From SBAX01 sp964646605 (GTDB taxonomy: Bacteria > Planctomycetota > Phycisphaerae > UBA1845): a DNA stretch of 64,000 bases. The notes beneath the pieces are model-generated. The model searched no databases. It was given only the letters and a program-made list of their open reading frames with translations, and was not told the origin of the DNA. This document shows, piece after piece, positions 34,549-42,303 of the stretch. Within the stretch, counting starts at the first letter, position 1. Each line of letters opens with the position of its first letter. The stretch spans positions 11,494 through 75,493 of the forward strand of contig CAZYEX010000022.1 of the NCBI GenBank assembly GCA_964646605.1. Direction: 5' to 3'. The position numbers and the translations under genes were made by a program.

Positions 34549-34818
34549 ATGGGAACTTCACGTCCACCGGCGGGCGACATCGTGGAGCGCGGCACCCGGC
34601 TATACGAGGAACGTCTTCGACCACTCCTAGAGCCGCGGCACAACGGCAAGTACGTCGTCATCGACGTTGAAACCGGCGAATACGAGCTGGACGAGGACCA
34701 CCTGGCCGCCTCGGATCGGGCCGCAGCCAAGAAACCGGGGGCCTCGTTGTACGCCACGCGCGTCGGTTCCAGGTCTCTGGGACGAGTTGGCGGGCGCGCG
34801 GCGGTCGGCGACCCATGA
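34549..34818 (+). CDS. Small conserved protein paired with an aspartic protease-like gene
   Basis: 89 residues from the ATG at 34549 (MGTSRPPAGDIVERGTRLYEE). The core LRPLLEPRHNGKYVVIDVETGEYELDEDHLAASDRAAAKKPGASLYATRVG matches a family common in cyanobacteria and others (...xGKxVxIDxxTGxYExxxD). It is typically encoded directly before a clan AA aspartic protease gene, as here: its stop overlaps the ATGATG of the next gene by 4 bp. The pair is sometimes listed among toxin-antitoxin-like modules, without function that I can confirm. Confidence 0.75.
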   Translation: MGTSRPPAGDIVERGTRLYEERLRPLLEPRHNGKYVVIDVETGEYELDEDHLAASDRAAAKKPGASLYATRVGSRSLGRVGGRAAVGDP

Positions 34819-35186
34819 TGGACGGATCCGTCGCTCCTGGTGGGGACGCCGTCGTCGAGCTTCGAGTCCGAGGACCGAATACCATCGCGGCGTTTCAAAC
34901 CGTCGTCGACACAGGATTCAACGACTATCCAACGTTGCCTCAAGCCCACATACAAGCGCTCTCCCTGCCGTTGCGGGAGGAAGGGCGTTTTACTCTTGCG
35001 GACGGCTCCGAAACCGTGTCGCGCCTTTTCGCCGCGGAGGTCTGGTGGTTGGGTCGATGGCGACGGGTTTTGGTCGTTGAAATGGATGGCGGTCCACTTC
35101 TGGGCATGGCCATGCTTCGCGGGTGCTTTCTCGGCGTGGAGGTGATCGACGGCGGGCGGGTCGAGATTCGCCCGCTTGCGACGTAA
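34815..35186 (+). CDS. Retropepsin-like clan AA aspartic protease
   Basis: 123 residues. The catalytic D-T-G is in FQTVVDTGFNDYPTLP; downstream are the flap-like LREEGRFTLADGSETVSRLFAAEV and the second hydrophobic-Gly motif LVVEMDGGPLLGMAMLRGCFLGVEV. As with retropepsins, the short chain would have to dimerise to form a complete site. There is no signal peptide. Translation is probably coupled to the small gene upstream. Substrate unknown. Confidence 0.82.
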   Translation: MMDGSVAPGGDAVVELRVRGPNTIAAFQTVVDTGFNDYPTLPQAHIQALSLPLREEGRFTLADGSETVSRLFAAEVWWLGRWRRVLVVEMDGGPLLGMAMLRGCFLGVEVIDGGRVEIRPLAT

Positions 35187-35264
35187 CGGGCTCAAGGGTG
35201 CGCAGGAACGACACCAACGAAACCGTCCACGGCAACTCACGATGGAAGGGTCCGATGCCGGGGA

Positions 35265-36305
35265 TCAGCTACGGACGAGTACGGTGTGTCCCGCATCCAC
35301 CAGCGTCCGCTCGCGCTCCGCGAGGCGCATGTCCGCGTCGATCATCATCCGGCACAATTCAGGCATGAAAACCTTGGGTTTCCAACCCAGAAGATTGCGG
35401 GCCTTCGTCGCGTCGCCTTGCAGAAGGTTGACTTCCGTGGGACGCAGGTAGCGCTGGTCGAACTTGACGTGGTCGTTCCAATCCAGCTCCAGGCAACCGA
35501 AAGCCTCCTCCAAAAACTCGCGCACGCTGTGGCACTGCCCGGTGGCGATGACGTAGTCATCGGGGTCCTGTTGTTGCAGCATCAGCCACATGGCTTCGAC
35601 GTAATCCCCCGCGTAACCCCAGTCCCGCTTCGCGTCGAGGTTGCCCAGATAGACCGTCTCTTGCAGACCCAACTTGATCCGCGTCGCCGACCGCGTGATC
35701 TTCCGGGTGACGAAGGTCTCCCCGCGGCGCGGTGATTCGTGGTTGAATAGGATGCCGTTGCACGCGAAAAGTCCGTAGGCCTCACGGTAGTTGATCGCCT
35801 GCCAATACGCTTGCACCTTCGCACACGCGTACGGACTCCGCGGATAAAACGGCGTGTGCTCGTCCTGCGGAATCTTCGCCACCTTCCCGTACATTTCGCT
35901 GCTCGAGGCCTGGTAGAAACGCACCTCCCGCCCCGTCGAGTCGCGGTAGTCGCGGATCGCTTCCAGCACGTGCAAGGAACCGATGGCCACCACCTGCGCC
36001 GTGTACACCGGCTGGTCAAAGCTCGTCCGAACGTGCGACTGCGCCGCAAGGTTGTAAATCTCGTCCGGATGGACTTCGCTGATGATCCGTCGAAGGCTCA
36101 TCGCGTCCAGCAGATCGCCGTAGTGCAAATGGAACTTCACGTCAGTTTCATGACGGTCCTGATAGAGGTGCTCGATGCGTTCCGTGGTAAAGACGCTCGC
36201 CCGGCGGATGACCCCGTGGACTTCGTAGCCCTTTTCGAGCAGAAACTCGGAAAGGTACGACCCATCCTGCCCCGTGATCCCGGTAATCAGCGCGACTTTG
36301 CCCAA
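35265..36305 (-). CDS. gmd: GDP-mannose 4,6-dehydratase
   Basis: 346 residues. An extended SDR with the NADP site GITGQDGSYLSEFLLEKGYEVHG, the RRAS segment (VIRRASVFTTERIEHLYQD), the catalytic region YQASSSEMYGKV and active Tyr/Lys in PFYPRSPYACAKVQAYW. Further typical stretches are FNHESPRRGETFVTRKITR and DWGYAGDYVEAMWLMLQQ. It makes GDP-4-keto-6-deoxymannose, precursor of GDP-fucose, GDP-rhamnose or GDP-perosamine. The next enzyme (such as Fcl or Rmd) is not in the window. It is followed upstream by a GT2 gene on the same strand, consistent with surface glycan synthesis. Confidence 0.96.
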   Translation of the reverse strand: MGKVALITGITGQDGSYLSEFLLEKGYEVHGVIRRASVFTTERIEHLYQDRHETDVKFHLHYGDLLDAMSLRRIISEVHPDEIYNLAAQSHVRTSFDQPVYTAQVVAIGSLHVLEAIRDYRDSTGREVRFYQASSSEMYGKVAKIPQDEHTPFYPRSPYACAKVQAYWQAINYREAYGLFACNGILFNHESPRRGETFVTRKITRSATRIKLGLQETVYLGNLDAKRDWGYAGDYVEAMWLMLQQQDPDDYVIATGQCHSVREFLEEAFGCLELDWNDHVKFDQRYLRPTEVNLLQGDATKARNLLGWKPKVFMPELCRMMIDADMRLAERERTLVDAGHTVLVRS

Positions 36306-36348
36306 CGATGTCCTCCCGCTGCGTCGAGACGCCTAACTCGACCGAACA

Positions 36349-37572
36349 TTAGCCCGCGCCGATTGCGGCGACGGCGATATCATCGGACGTGGAACTGGGG
36401 GGTGAGGAGACAAATCCGGGGTGGGCGGAGTGCGGCTCGACGAACCAGGCGTGGATCGGCGACGCCGTCAAACCGCGAAGGCGTTCCAGTGTTCGGGTCG
36501 CGTGGACGGGTCCCGTGTTGCTGACCACGACGGCCTCATGCGCCATGCCAAGGGCCGTTTCCAGTGTTGTTACGGGGATTCCTCGATAGCCCCGCCCCGC
36601 GCCCGCGAATCGATCGTCGCCGACCGCCGCGACGGTCAGACCCACCGCATCCGCGGCCTGAACGAACGGGTAGATGTTCTTCCCAAAGTCCGCGAGCACG
36701 ATTCGCCGCACGCCGCAGCCCGCAACCTCGCCCATCCGACGTGCGATCTCCTCCCAGCGAAAGAACCGCTCGAACACACTCGGTGACATGCGCCAACGCC
36801 GAAACCGCCCTCGCTCCAGCCATCCCCGCCGACGCCCCGCTTTGACCCCTCGACCAAACGCCGCCTCGTGCCCCTGGCCGTGGGACAACCAATCGTAGCG
36901 CTGCACGCAATCCGCGCGATAGATCGCATGAGCCGGCGCCGGCAGATACCGGGCGATCACCCGCAGGTTGTTGCGAACGTCAAGAAACGTCGTGCGTTCC
37001 CCGCGCCGTGCGTGATTCGTTTTCAGATGATCGACGTGTACATCGCCGAAGACCTCCACCTTCCATCCCGCAGCCACGAGTCGAAACGCCAGGTCATATT
37101 CCTCGGCCTGCATGAAGAAACGACGATCCAGCCCGCCCACCGCCCGCAGAGCCTCGGCCCGTAGACCCACTCCGCAGCCGACGAAAACCCCCGGAAGAGC
37201 GCCGCCCTCGCGCCGCCCGTCCGGAAGGTGAACCGTAAACCCCACGGCCCCGAGCTTCGCGTCGCCATCGAAAAGCTCAACCATCCGCGTGAGCGATCCC
37301 CGTCGAGGATGCGAGTCATCATCCAAGAAAACAACGTATCGCCCGCGCGCTACATCGACGCCGTACCCCTTCGCGCAACTCCCGCGGTTGCAACCCAGAC
37401 GAATCATCCGATCCGCGCGCCCGCCGATCGCCTCCGGAGTTCCATCCGTCGAGGCGTTGTCCACCACGATGATTTCATAACCCCTACGCGGAAGTTCGCA
37501 GCCCTCGATTTGCGAAAGCGTCTGCAGGACAACGTCCCGGCGATTGTGCGTCGCAAGGACAATGCTCACCAT
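36349..37572 (-). CDS. Family 2 glycosyltransferase with C-terminal extension
   Basis: 407 residues from the ATG at 37572 (MVSIVLATHNRRDVVLQTL). The GT-A fold blocks are IVVDNASTDGTPEAI, RGRYVVFLDDDSHPRRG (a D-D-D metal site) and an acceptor region DRRFFMQAEEYDLAFRLVAAGW. Typically of GT2 rhamnosyl-type transferases, it ends its catalytic part near residue 225. The last 140 residues carry a second region with GEVAGCGVRRIVLADFGKNIYPFVQAADAVGL and ETALGMAHEAVVVSNTGPVHA, which reads like a Rossmann-type domain of unknown role. It lies 43 bp upstream of gmd. Acceptor and donor are not identifiable. Confidence 0.85.
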   Translation of the reverse strand: MVSIVLATHNRRDVVLQTLSQIEGCELPRRGYEIIVVDNASTDGTPEAIGGRADRMIRLGCNRGSCAKGYGVDVARGRYVVFLDDDSHPRRGSLTRMVELFDGDAKLGAVGFTVHLPDGRREGGALPGVFVGCGVGLRAEALRAVGGLDRRFFMQAEEYDLAFRLVAAGWKVEVFGDVHVDHLKTNHARRGERTTFLDVRNNLRVIARYLPAPAHAIYRADCVQRYDWLSHGQGHEAAFGRGVKAGRRRGWLERGRFRRWRMSPSVFERFFRWEEIARRMGEVAGCGVRRIVLADFGKNIYPFVQAADAVGLTVAAVGDDRFAGAGRGYRGIPVTTLETALGMAHEAVVVSNTGPVHATRTLERLRGLTASPIHAWFVEPHSAHPGFVSSPPSSTSDDIAVAAIGAG

Positions 37573-37660
37573 CGGAACGTGTTCAGCGTGAACGCTCACC
37601 GCGCTGTTTATCGACCGCCCGCCGAACTCGCCTGAAGCCCCGCCCCGTCCTCGCGTCTTC

Positions 37661-37712
37661 CGCATTCCGCATTCACCATTCCGCATTCTCTATTCGCCAT
37701 TCGCCATTTCCC
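37661..37712. repeat. Short degenerate CATTCxGCATTC tandem repeat
   Basis: Between the GT2 gene and nadD: variants of (C)ATTCCGCATTC, ACCATTCCGCATTC and TATTCGCCATTCGCCATT are repeated head to tail for about 50 bp. This looks like one of the dispersed AT-rich spacer repeats seen in such genomes. It lies just upstream of the nadD start and may contain its promoter. Confidence 0.6.
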
Positions 37713-37726
37713 TTACAATCCGCACC

Positions 37727-38347
37727 ATGTCCTTGCGGATCGGCCTCTTCGGCGGCAGCTTCAACCCCATCCACTGCGGGCATCTCATCGTCGCCCGCTG
37801 CGTAGCGGAAAAACGCGGCCTGCAGCGCGTGATCTTCCTCCCCTCCGCCCGCCCGCCGCACAAGGACGATCGGGAGCTTTGGGACGCCTCGCACCGCGCC
37901 GAGATGGTCCAGCTCGCCATCGCCGGCGAACCCCTCTTCGACTTCAGCGACTACGACCTCATCCGCCACGGGCCCTGCTACACCATCGACACCGTCCTCC
38001 ACTTCCGAAAAGAGTGGGACGCCGACACCGACCTCTCCTGGATCATCGGGGCCGACTCCCTCGCCGAACTGCCCTCCTGGAACCGTATCCACGAATTGGT
38101 CGACGCCTGTCGGATTGTCACGGCCGTGCGCCCCGGTTGGGAGGCGATCGATTGGGATGCGCTGCGGAAGGTCTTTTCCGAACCTCAGGTGACGCGATTG
38201 CAGGCGGGCCTCGTCGAAACCCCGCAACTCGAAATCTCCTCCACGGACATCCGCCAACGAATCCGCGAGGGCCATTCCATCCGCTACCTCGTCCCCGAGT
38301 CCGTGCGGGAGTACGTAGAACTCAATATAACACCCGGTCCGCAGTGA
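37727..38347 (+). CDS. nadD: Nicotinate-nucleotide adenylyltransferase
   Basis: 206 residues. The nucleotidyltransferase motif is GLFGGSFNPIHCGHLIVA (HxGH variant HCGH), followed by LPSARPPHKDD, SDYDLIRHGPCYTIDTVLHFR, WIIGADSLAELPSWNRI and the second signature ISSTDIRQRIREGHSIRYLVP. It converts nicotinate mononucleotide to deamido-NAD, the step after NadC (31 kb). Downstream is a repeat patch with no gene. Confidence 0.96.
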   Translation: MSLRIGLFGGSFNPIHCGHLIVARCVAEKRGLQRVIFLPSARPPHKDDRELWDASHRAEMVQLAIAGEPLFDFSDYDLIRHGPCYTIDTVLHFRKEWDADTDLSWIIGADSLAELPSWNRIHELVDACRIVTAVRPGWEAIDWDALRKVFSEPQVTRLQAGLVETPQLEISSTDIRQRIREGHSIRYLVPESVREYVELNITPGPQ

Positions 38348-38419
38348 CGCGGATGCATCCTCCCGTCGCCCGGAGGCCGCACGACCGTTGCCAGGAGCTT
38401 CAAGTCCACGATCCGCGAC

Positions 38420-38775
38420 CCTTCCCCCTCTCCCTTTCGGGGAGAGGGCCGTGGTGAGGGTCGGTGTGAGCGTCCCGCATTCCCTCCCTCTCCCTGGGAG
38501 GGTAAAGGCGACCAAGGGAGAAGCCTGAACGGCTGGGGTGACGGTCCCGCATTCCTCCCCCTCTCCCTTTTAGGGAGAGGGCTGGGGTGAGGGTGCCTGA
38601 GCGCAACCGCGCCGTGACCCGGCCTCACCCCGTTTGACCCCGCCCGTCCCCGGCGCGTGCCGCAGCCTGACCCCGAAGGGGTCCGCGAACATAGCCGGGG
38701 GTAAAGCGCAGCGCCACCCCCGGAACTGACCAGCCTCAACCAATCCTCCCCCTCTCCCTGTGAGGGAGAGGGTCC
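38420..38775. repeat. Cluster of REP-like palindromes (CCCTCTCCC-n-GGGAGAGGG)
   Basis: Three clear copies: 38426-38448 (loop TTTCG), 38559-38581 (loop TTT) and 38750-38772 (loop GTG), plus a weaker one near 38481-38501. The first and second are followed by GTGAGGG/GGGGTGAGGG, matching the flank of the copy inside acnA (opposite orientation). No ORF is supported in the 840 bp between nadD and the promoter at 39.15 kb. Confidence 0.85.
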
Positions 38776-39109
38776 ACGGATCGACCAAGGGCGCGGAATG
38801 GGCGAGGGATGTTCATCCAAACTAGATAACGCGCCGGGCGCTCGGTCGGCAGCGCGTTGGGGAGCGATCAGGGGCTGAAGCGATTTTCGATTGGCGGTTT
38901 TCGATTGGAGTAGTCGCATTTCTGGCGCAGGGAGGAAGAAAAATCATCCCGACACCTTGTTCTCTCGGAAACTGCCCGGTCATCTGGTGATGCGATCCGC
39001 CCGCGATCATCGCCTCCCCCACCTCCAAAGGAGGCGGGCCACCCGGCCAGAATCCGCAGAAACGCCCTTGGAAGCCAAGATGTCGTGAACACGACTAATA
39101 CATGGGAGA
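38776..39109. other. Gene-free stretch
   Basis: No supported coding sequence. GC content falls toward the right end. A near-repeat GATTTTCGATTGG/GGTTTTCGATTGG lies at about 38881-38908. The region separates the palindrome cluster from the promoter at 39.15 kb. Confidence 0.5.
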
Positions 39110-39184
39110 CATAAAGTAAAGTGTATACGCAATTTTATTATACGGCGGAATTCGCTTGACACGCCCGCGATTGTAGATGATACT
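39110..39184 (+). promoter_or_regulatory. Strong sigma-70-type promoter with AT-rich upstream element
   Basis: TTGACA at 39156-39161, a 17-bp spacer and GATACT at 39179-39184: a consensus -35 and near-consensus -10 at ideal spacing. The 40 bp before the -35 (39110-39150, with AAGTAAAG and AATTTTATTATA) are AT-rich like an UP element. The predicted start is about 39191, far (about 220 nt) from the next start codon. Confidence 0.8.
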
Positions 39185-39190
39185 TATAGC

Positions 39191-39390
39191 ACCTGACCGG
39201 AGGGTTCATGTGAACCCCGAGCGTGCAGGCCCGCTCGTCGCACTGCGGGGCATAGAGCATTGGACCGGGTTCTCAGTTATCCCGGTCATGCCGCTCCAAG
39301 TATGCGGTGGCGAGTGAAAAGCTGAGGAAGATTCGTTTTTTTGAACAGTTAAGCGCCTAAAGCCCGCAATTCGGGCTTGGGCGCTTTTTG
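39191..39390 (+). ncRNA. Candidate structured ~200-nt RNA (leader or stand-alone ncRNA)
   Basis: It is bounded by the promoter at 39156-39184 and the terminator ending at 39389. Stems visible: GGGTTC/GAACCC (39202-39217, loop ATGT), GACCGGG/CCCGGTC (39263-39287, 11-nt loop, perhaps extended by CAT/ATG), CCGC/GCGG (39291-39307), and the terminator. GACCGG at 39195-39200 could pair instead with CCGGTC at 39282-39287, giving an alternative fold. No ORF fits inside. It has no tmRNA, RNase P, SRP or obvious 6S signature. It could be a riboswitch/attenuator for the two downstream genes or an RNA partner of their products. Confidence 0.6.
39352..39389 (+). terminator. Rho-independent terminator/attenuator
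   Basis: AGCGCC (39352-39357) pairs with GGCGCT (39380-39385), and inside it AAGCCCG pairs with CGGGCTT, loop of about 4 nt; a T-run follows (39385-39389). It ends 23 bp before the ATG of the downstream gene, with GGAGG in between: classical attenuator geometry. Confidence 0.85.
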
Positions 39391-39412
39391 TTCAGGAAGG
39401 AGGATACCTCAG

Positions 39413-40270
39413 ATGGCCGAGTACGCAACACCACCAAGTGTAGAGGAACTCATCCAGTTCATTTCATCGTTCGTGCGCGAGCAGTTCGAGTCGGCGGGGC
39501 GTAGAACGACAGGTGCGGCGCTCGCGGATGCAGTTCGAAAACGATTCCCAGACTTGTCTTACGACCAGCTAGGACTGTCCAAACTCGCCGACCTCGTGCA
39601 TCTCGCGGAAAAGGCGGGTGCCTTGGTACGCCATAGGGACGTCCAACACCTGGAGGTGTCGCCCAGCGGTGCGACACCACGATCATCCGTTGGGCTTAGC
39701 GGGCCCACCTCATATGTGCGTCCCGAACTCTGGCGTGCCTTTCTCTTTGTCACCGGCCGCGACGTACATTTTCTGGAACGCGATACAGGCCGGCTCATTA
39801 CACTTTCGCCAGACCAGGCCCCACAAGTTCATGCCTATGACGGTGATCCAAGGTTCATTAGGATTACTACCATCGCGCCAGAGACCCAGAAAGAGTGGAT
39901 GCATGATTTCCTTCGATCACGGTCACTTGACGTTAATGCGGCGCCGATGAATGTTGAGAGGTGGTGGTCCGCCTTCCCGGAATGGTTGAGGAACCAAGGC
40001 AACGACTATGGATCGGCTTGGCCGAGGTTCCGCGCAGAGCGAGTCGTTCCGATTATAAAGCAATGGGCGAGGGACAACGGTCTCTTGCCAGATCTGTTAT
40101 TCTCACTACCATCCGCGGCACCGCGGTCTAAAGAGAAGGCTGGTGGCGGGGCCGAGGACGATGCGACTAGAAACGCCGTCCTTGCGGCGATTAGGGAGTT
40201 GCCATTCGAACAGCTGCAGGATTTCGCCATTCCCGTGAAGTACCTGCTGCGACACTTTCGAGCGCGCTAA
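39413..40270 (+). CDS. Unknown protein with LOTUS/OST-HTH-like N-terminal domain
   Basis: 285 residues from the ATG at 39413, with GGAGG 8-9 bp upstream. The first 90 residues resemble a LOTUS (OST-HTH) winged helix: FISSFVREQFESAGRRTTGA, then LADAVRKRFPDLSYDQLGLS and KLADLVHLAEKAGALV with the following strand VQHLEV. LOTUS domains bind RNA or protein partners. The middle (SYVRPELWRAFLFVTGRDVHFLERDTGRLIT) and the helical C-terminus (AVLAAIRELPFEQLQDFAIPVKYLLRHF) are unassigned. The DNA is less GC-rich than its surroundings. It lies 23 bp after the terminator of a structured RNA and 30 bp before a second unknown gene. The domain call is from pattern only. Confidence 0.65.
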   Translation: MAEYATPPSVEELIQFISSFVREQFESAGRRTTGAALADAVRKRFPDLSYDQLGLSKLADLVHLAEKAGALVRHRDVQHLEVSPSGATPRSSVGLSGPTSYVRPELWRAFLFVTGRDVHFLERDTGRLITLSPDQAPQVHAYDGDPRFIRITTIAPETQKEWMHDFLRSRSLDVNAAPMNVERWWSAFPEWLRNQGNDYGSAWPRFRAERVVPIIKQWARDNGLLPDLLFSLPSAAPRSKEKAGGGAEDDATRNAVLAAIRELPFEQLQDFAIPVKYLLRHFRAR

Positions 40271-40300
40271 TGGCCCGTTCGTTTTTCGGAGCACGGGCCC

Positions 40301-41101
40301 ATGCCGCAACAGGTTGTCATTGTCGGAGGTTTGGACGACGGGACGACTCGGGATGAACTCTTGGGTTCTTTAGAGCACAAATCGGGGGCGGACACTCAGT
40401 GGGATTGGATCAGGGCCGACGAAGGGAACAGGTATAGGGTTCCGCCCAAGTACCTCTACCCTCTTCTAGCGCAACTCAACCGATCGGACCGATCAGTACA
40501 CCAATCGCTTCATGTAGTCAAACTCCATCGGCTGCACGGAAACGATGCGAGCAAGCTCTACGCGCTGTGCGCACCCGTATCTGTACCAAAGACAATAGAT
40601 ACCGCAAGCGCACTAATTGAGTGGCTATTCTCCCCAGAAGCGAATCTAGTCCCGCGGCGCGAGTGGTATGGCAACCGTGCCGAGGCTGCCCTTGTAGCAA
40701 TACTCAGCAAGCTGATTCGGAACAAGTCGTGGAATAACGATTGTAGCGGACATGCTTGGACAAAAGAGCAAGATCTACTGAGGCAATCTCCGGTATTCCG
40801 ACGCGAGTTTCCGGATGTCTCACGGGAGGCAGAAAAGTTGCTGCCAACGTTGAAAGAAGGTCTCCTCCTTTGCAAAGGAGGAAAACAGGGCAAGACCCCA
40901 AAGGAGTGGTCGATACACCTTGGAGCACTCGGTTATGTGAAAGAGTCAGTCATGAAGCGGTCGCTCGATCCGATGCGTGCGATCCCGGAGATGGCTCCAA
41001 TCATTGAGCGAGCATGTAGAGACGAGCAGAGACACTATCGTTTGGACGGCGACATCGTGAACGAACGAGTCCGACAAATCTGTTCCGACCGATGCACATG
41101 A
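40301..41101 (+). CDS. Unknown protein, second gene of the ncRNA-LOTUS cassette
   Basis: 266 residues. I recognise no family. It starts MPQQVVIVGGLDDGTTRDEL; continues with an aromatic, charged segment (DTQWDWIRADEGNRYRVPPKYLYPLLAQL), which may be a small all-alpha/beta fold, and a His-rich stretch (VHQSLHVVKLHRLHGND). The second half is mostly helical (ASALIEWLFSPEANLVPRREW, AEAALVAILSKLIRNKSWNN, PIIERACRDEQRHYRLDGDIVNERVRQIC). No signal peptide or membrane segment. Base composition matches the LOTUS-like gene 30 bp upstream, so both likely arrived together. A perfect 20-bp palindrome lies in its 3' half. Confidence 0.6.
   Translation: MPQQVVIVGGLDDGTTRDELLGSLEHKSGADTQWDWIRADEGNRYRVPPKYLYPLLAQLNRSDRSVHQSLHVVKLHRLHGNDASKLYALCAPVSVPKTIDTASALIEWLFSPEANLVPRREWYGNRAEAALVAILSKLIRNKSWNNDCSGHAWTKEQDLLRQSPVFRREFPDVSREAEKLLPTLKEGLLLCKGGKQGKTPKEWSIHLGALGYVKESVMKRSLDPMRAIPEMAPIIERACRDEQRHYRLDGDIVNERVRQICSDRCT
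40863..40882. repeat. Perfect 20-bp palindrome inside the unknown gene
   Basis: TCCTCCTTTGCAAAGGAGGA is fully self-complementary (10 + 10 bp, no spacer). Read as RNA it would hide a GGAGG sequence. Chance occurrence of this length is unlikely but not excluded; it could be a site for a dimeric DNA-binding protein. Confidence 0.7.
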
Positions 41102-41287
41102 AGCGTGTGCGCAGCACCGCCTGTGGCGAATCTGACAATGCGGACATTCTGACTCCTTCCGCGCATCTCGCCCCCGCGTTCCCCGCCTCCCGCCGCCTCG
41201 CTTCGTCGTTCGATTCGCAATCGGCAATCAGACCCGCTTCCTCACCGGCGAAGTTCCGACCGGGCGCACCGCCCGCGGAAGGCGGGG

Positions 41288-42181
41288 CTACACAGTCGTC
41301 GCGTGGAGAGCAAGAACGGTGAGGTCGTCGAGATGGTGGTGGTTGGCGGCGGCGCTGTGACGCTGATCTAGTTCATCGAGGTGCCCTGCGAGGTCGTCCT
41401 GGGAGAGGCGGTGGAACCAATCGGTGGTAGAAAGATCGCCGCAGCGCGGGGCGGGTCCCACGGACGATCCCTCTGTGACCAGGAGGGCGTCGACGCCGTC
41501 GGTGTGGAAGATCAGTCGGTCGCCCGGTTGGAGCGTGACGGTGACCAACTCGAAGGTGGGATCGTCGACGGCGCCCAAGGCCGGTCCGACGCTGGCCACC
41601 TGTCGCGGCGGGCGATCGTGCGAAACGAGAATGGGATAGGGCAATCCGCCGCGAGCCCAGCTTATGGAGCGGGTGGGCTCATCGTACACGGCGTAGGTCG
41701 CGCCAATGAACTCGCAGTCGCGCAGCCCGAGGTCGAGGATTTCGCGGTTCGCCCGGGCGAGGACGCGGTCGGGGCTTTCCGGGTGTCGACCGGGGCGGGC
41801 GTCGGCGAGCAGGGAGCGGCGAGTGACAGCGGATAGCATTCCGGCGGGCAGCCCGTGGCCGGTGGCGTCGGCGATGCAGAAGGCGATCCGCCGCTCATCC
41901 AGCCGTACGACGTCGTAGAGGTCGCCGCTAACCGTGTCCGCCGGGCGGAAAAGAGTTCGTACTTCGAGTCCGACGATGGCGGGAATCTCCGCGGGCAACA
42001 AATTGCGCTGCAACTCGGCCACTTTGCGGAGTTGATCTTGCAGATGGGCCAGCGTTTGTCGTTGACGTTGCTCGCGTGCCCGCAGGCGGGTGAGTTCTTC
42101 GAGGAGAGTGGAGACGATCCCGCGAACCAGGAGGGGGACCTCCATCCGTTCGCCGAACAATGGGACGCCGTGAGAAACCAT
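41288..42181 (-). CDS. PP2C-type SpoIIE/RsbU-like serine phosphatase
   Basis: 297 residues from the ATG at 42181; a GTG at 42238 is possible. An N-terminal coiled-coil (ELTRLRAREQRQRQTLAHLQDQLRKVAELQRNLLP) leads into the SpoIIE phosphatase domain: metal Asp in DTVSGDLYDVVRLDERRIAFCIADATGHGLPAGML, then GLPYPILVSHD, GDRLIFHTDGVD and a final HLDDLTVLALHAT with the metal Asp pair. Such phosphatases dephosphorylate anti-sigma antagonists in partner-switching pathways or act after a sensor. It is directly downstream of the CHASE2 adenylate cyclase (123 bp) on the same strand, so both may serve one signalling unit. Confidence 0.9.
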   Translation of the reverse strand: MVSHGVPLFGERMEVPLLVRGIVSTLLEELTRLRAREQRQRQTLAHLQDQLRKVAELQRNLLPAEIPAIVGLEVRTLFRPADTVSGDLYDVVRLDERRIAFCIADATGHGLPAGMLSAVTRRSLLADARPGRHPESPDRVLARANREILDLGLRDCEFIGATYAVYDEPTRSISWARGGLPYPILVSHDRPPRQVASVGPALGAVDDPTFELVTVTLQPGDRLIFHTDGVDALLVTEGSSVGPAPRCGDLSTTDWFHRLSQDDLAGHLDELDQRHSAAANHHHLDDLTVLALHATTV

Positions 42182-42303
42182 CGACCCCGCCCGCTGCCTC
42201 GCGGGTCGCCTCGACGCTCCCTGCGCCGAGCGACGCACGCGTATGTACGTCGGCTGGGATTTTGCGGCGGTTGAATTGGGGCACGCGGGGAATCTGGTTG
42301 GGG

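Noticed and set aside
38420..38775. CRISPR array
   Set aside because: The repeated units are short palindromes with irregular spacing and no constant spacers; no cas genes.
39191..39390. tmRNA, RNase P, SRP or 6S RNA
   Set aside because: None of the hallmark sequences (tag ORF and tRNA-like ends, P4 core, GGAA tetraloop SRP motif, 6S bubble) could be recognised.
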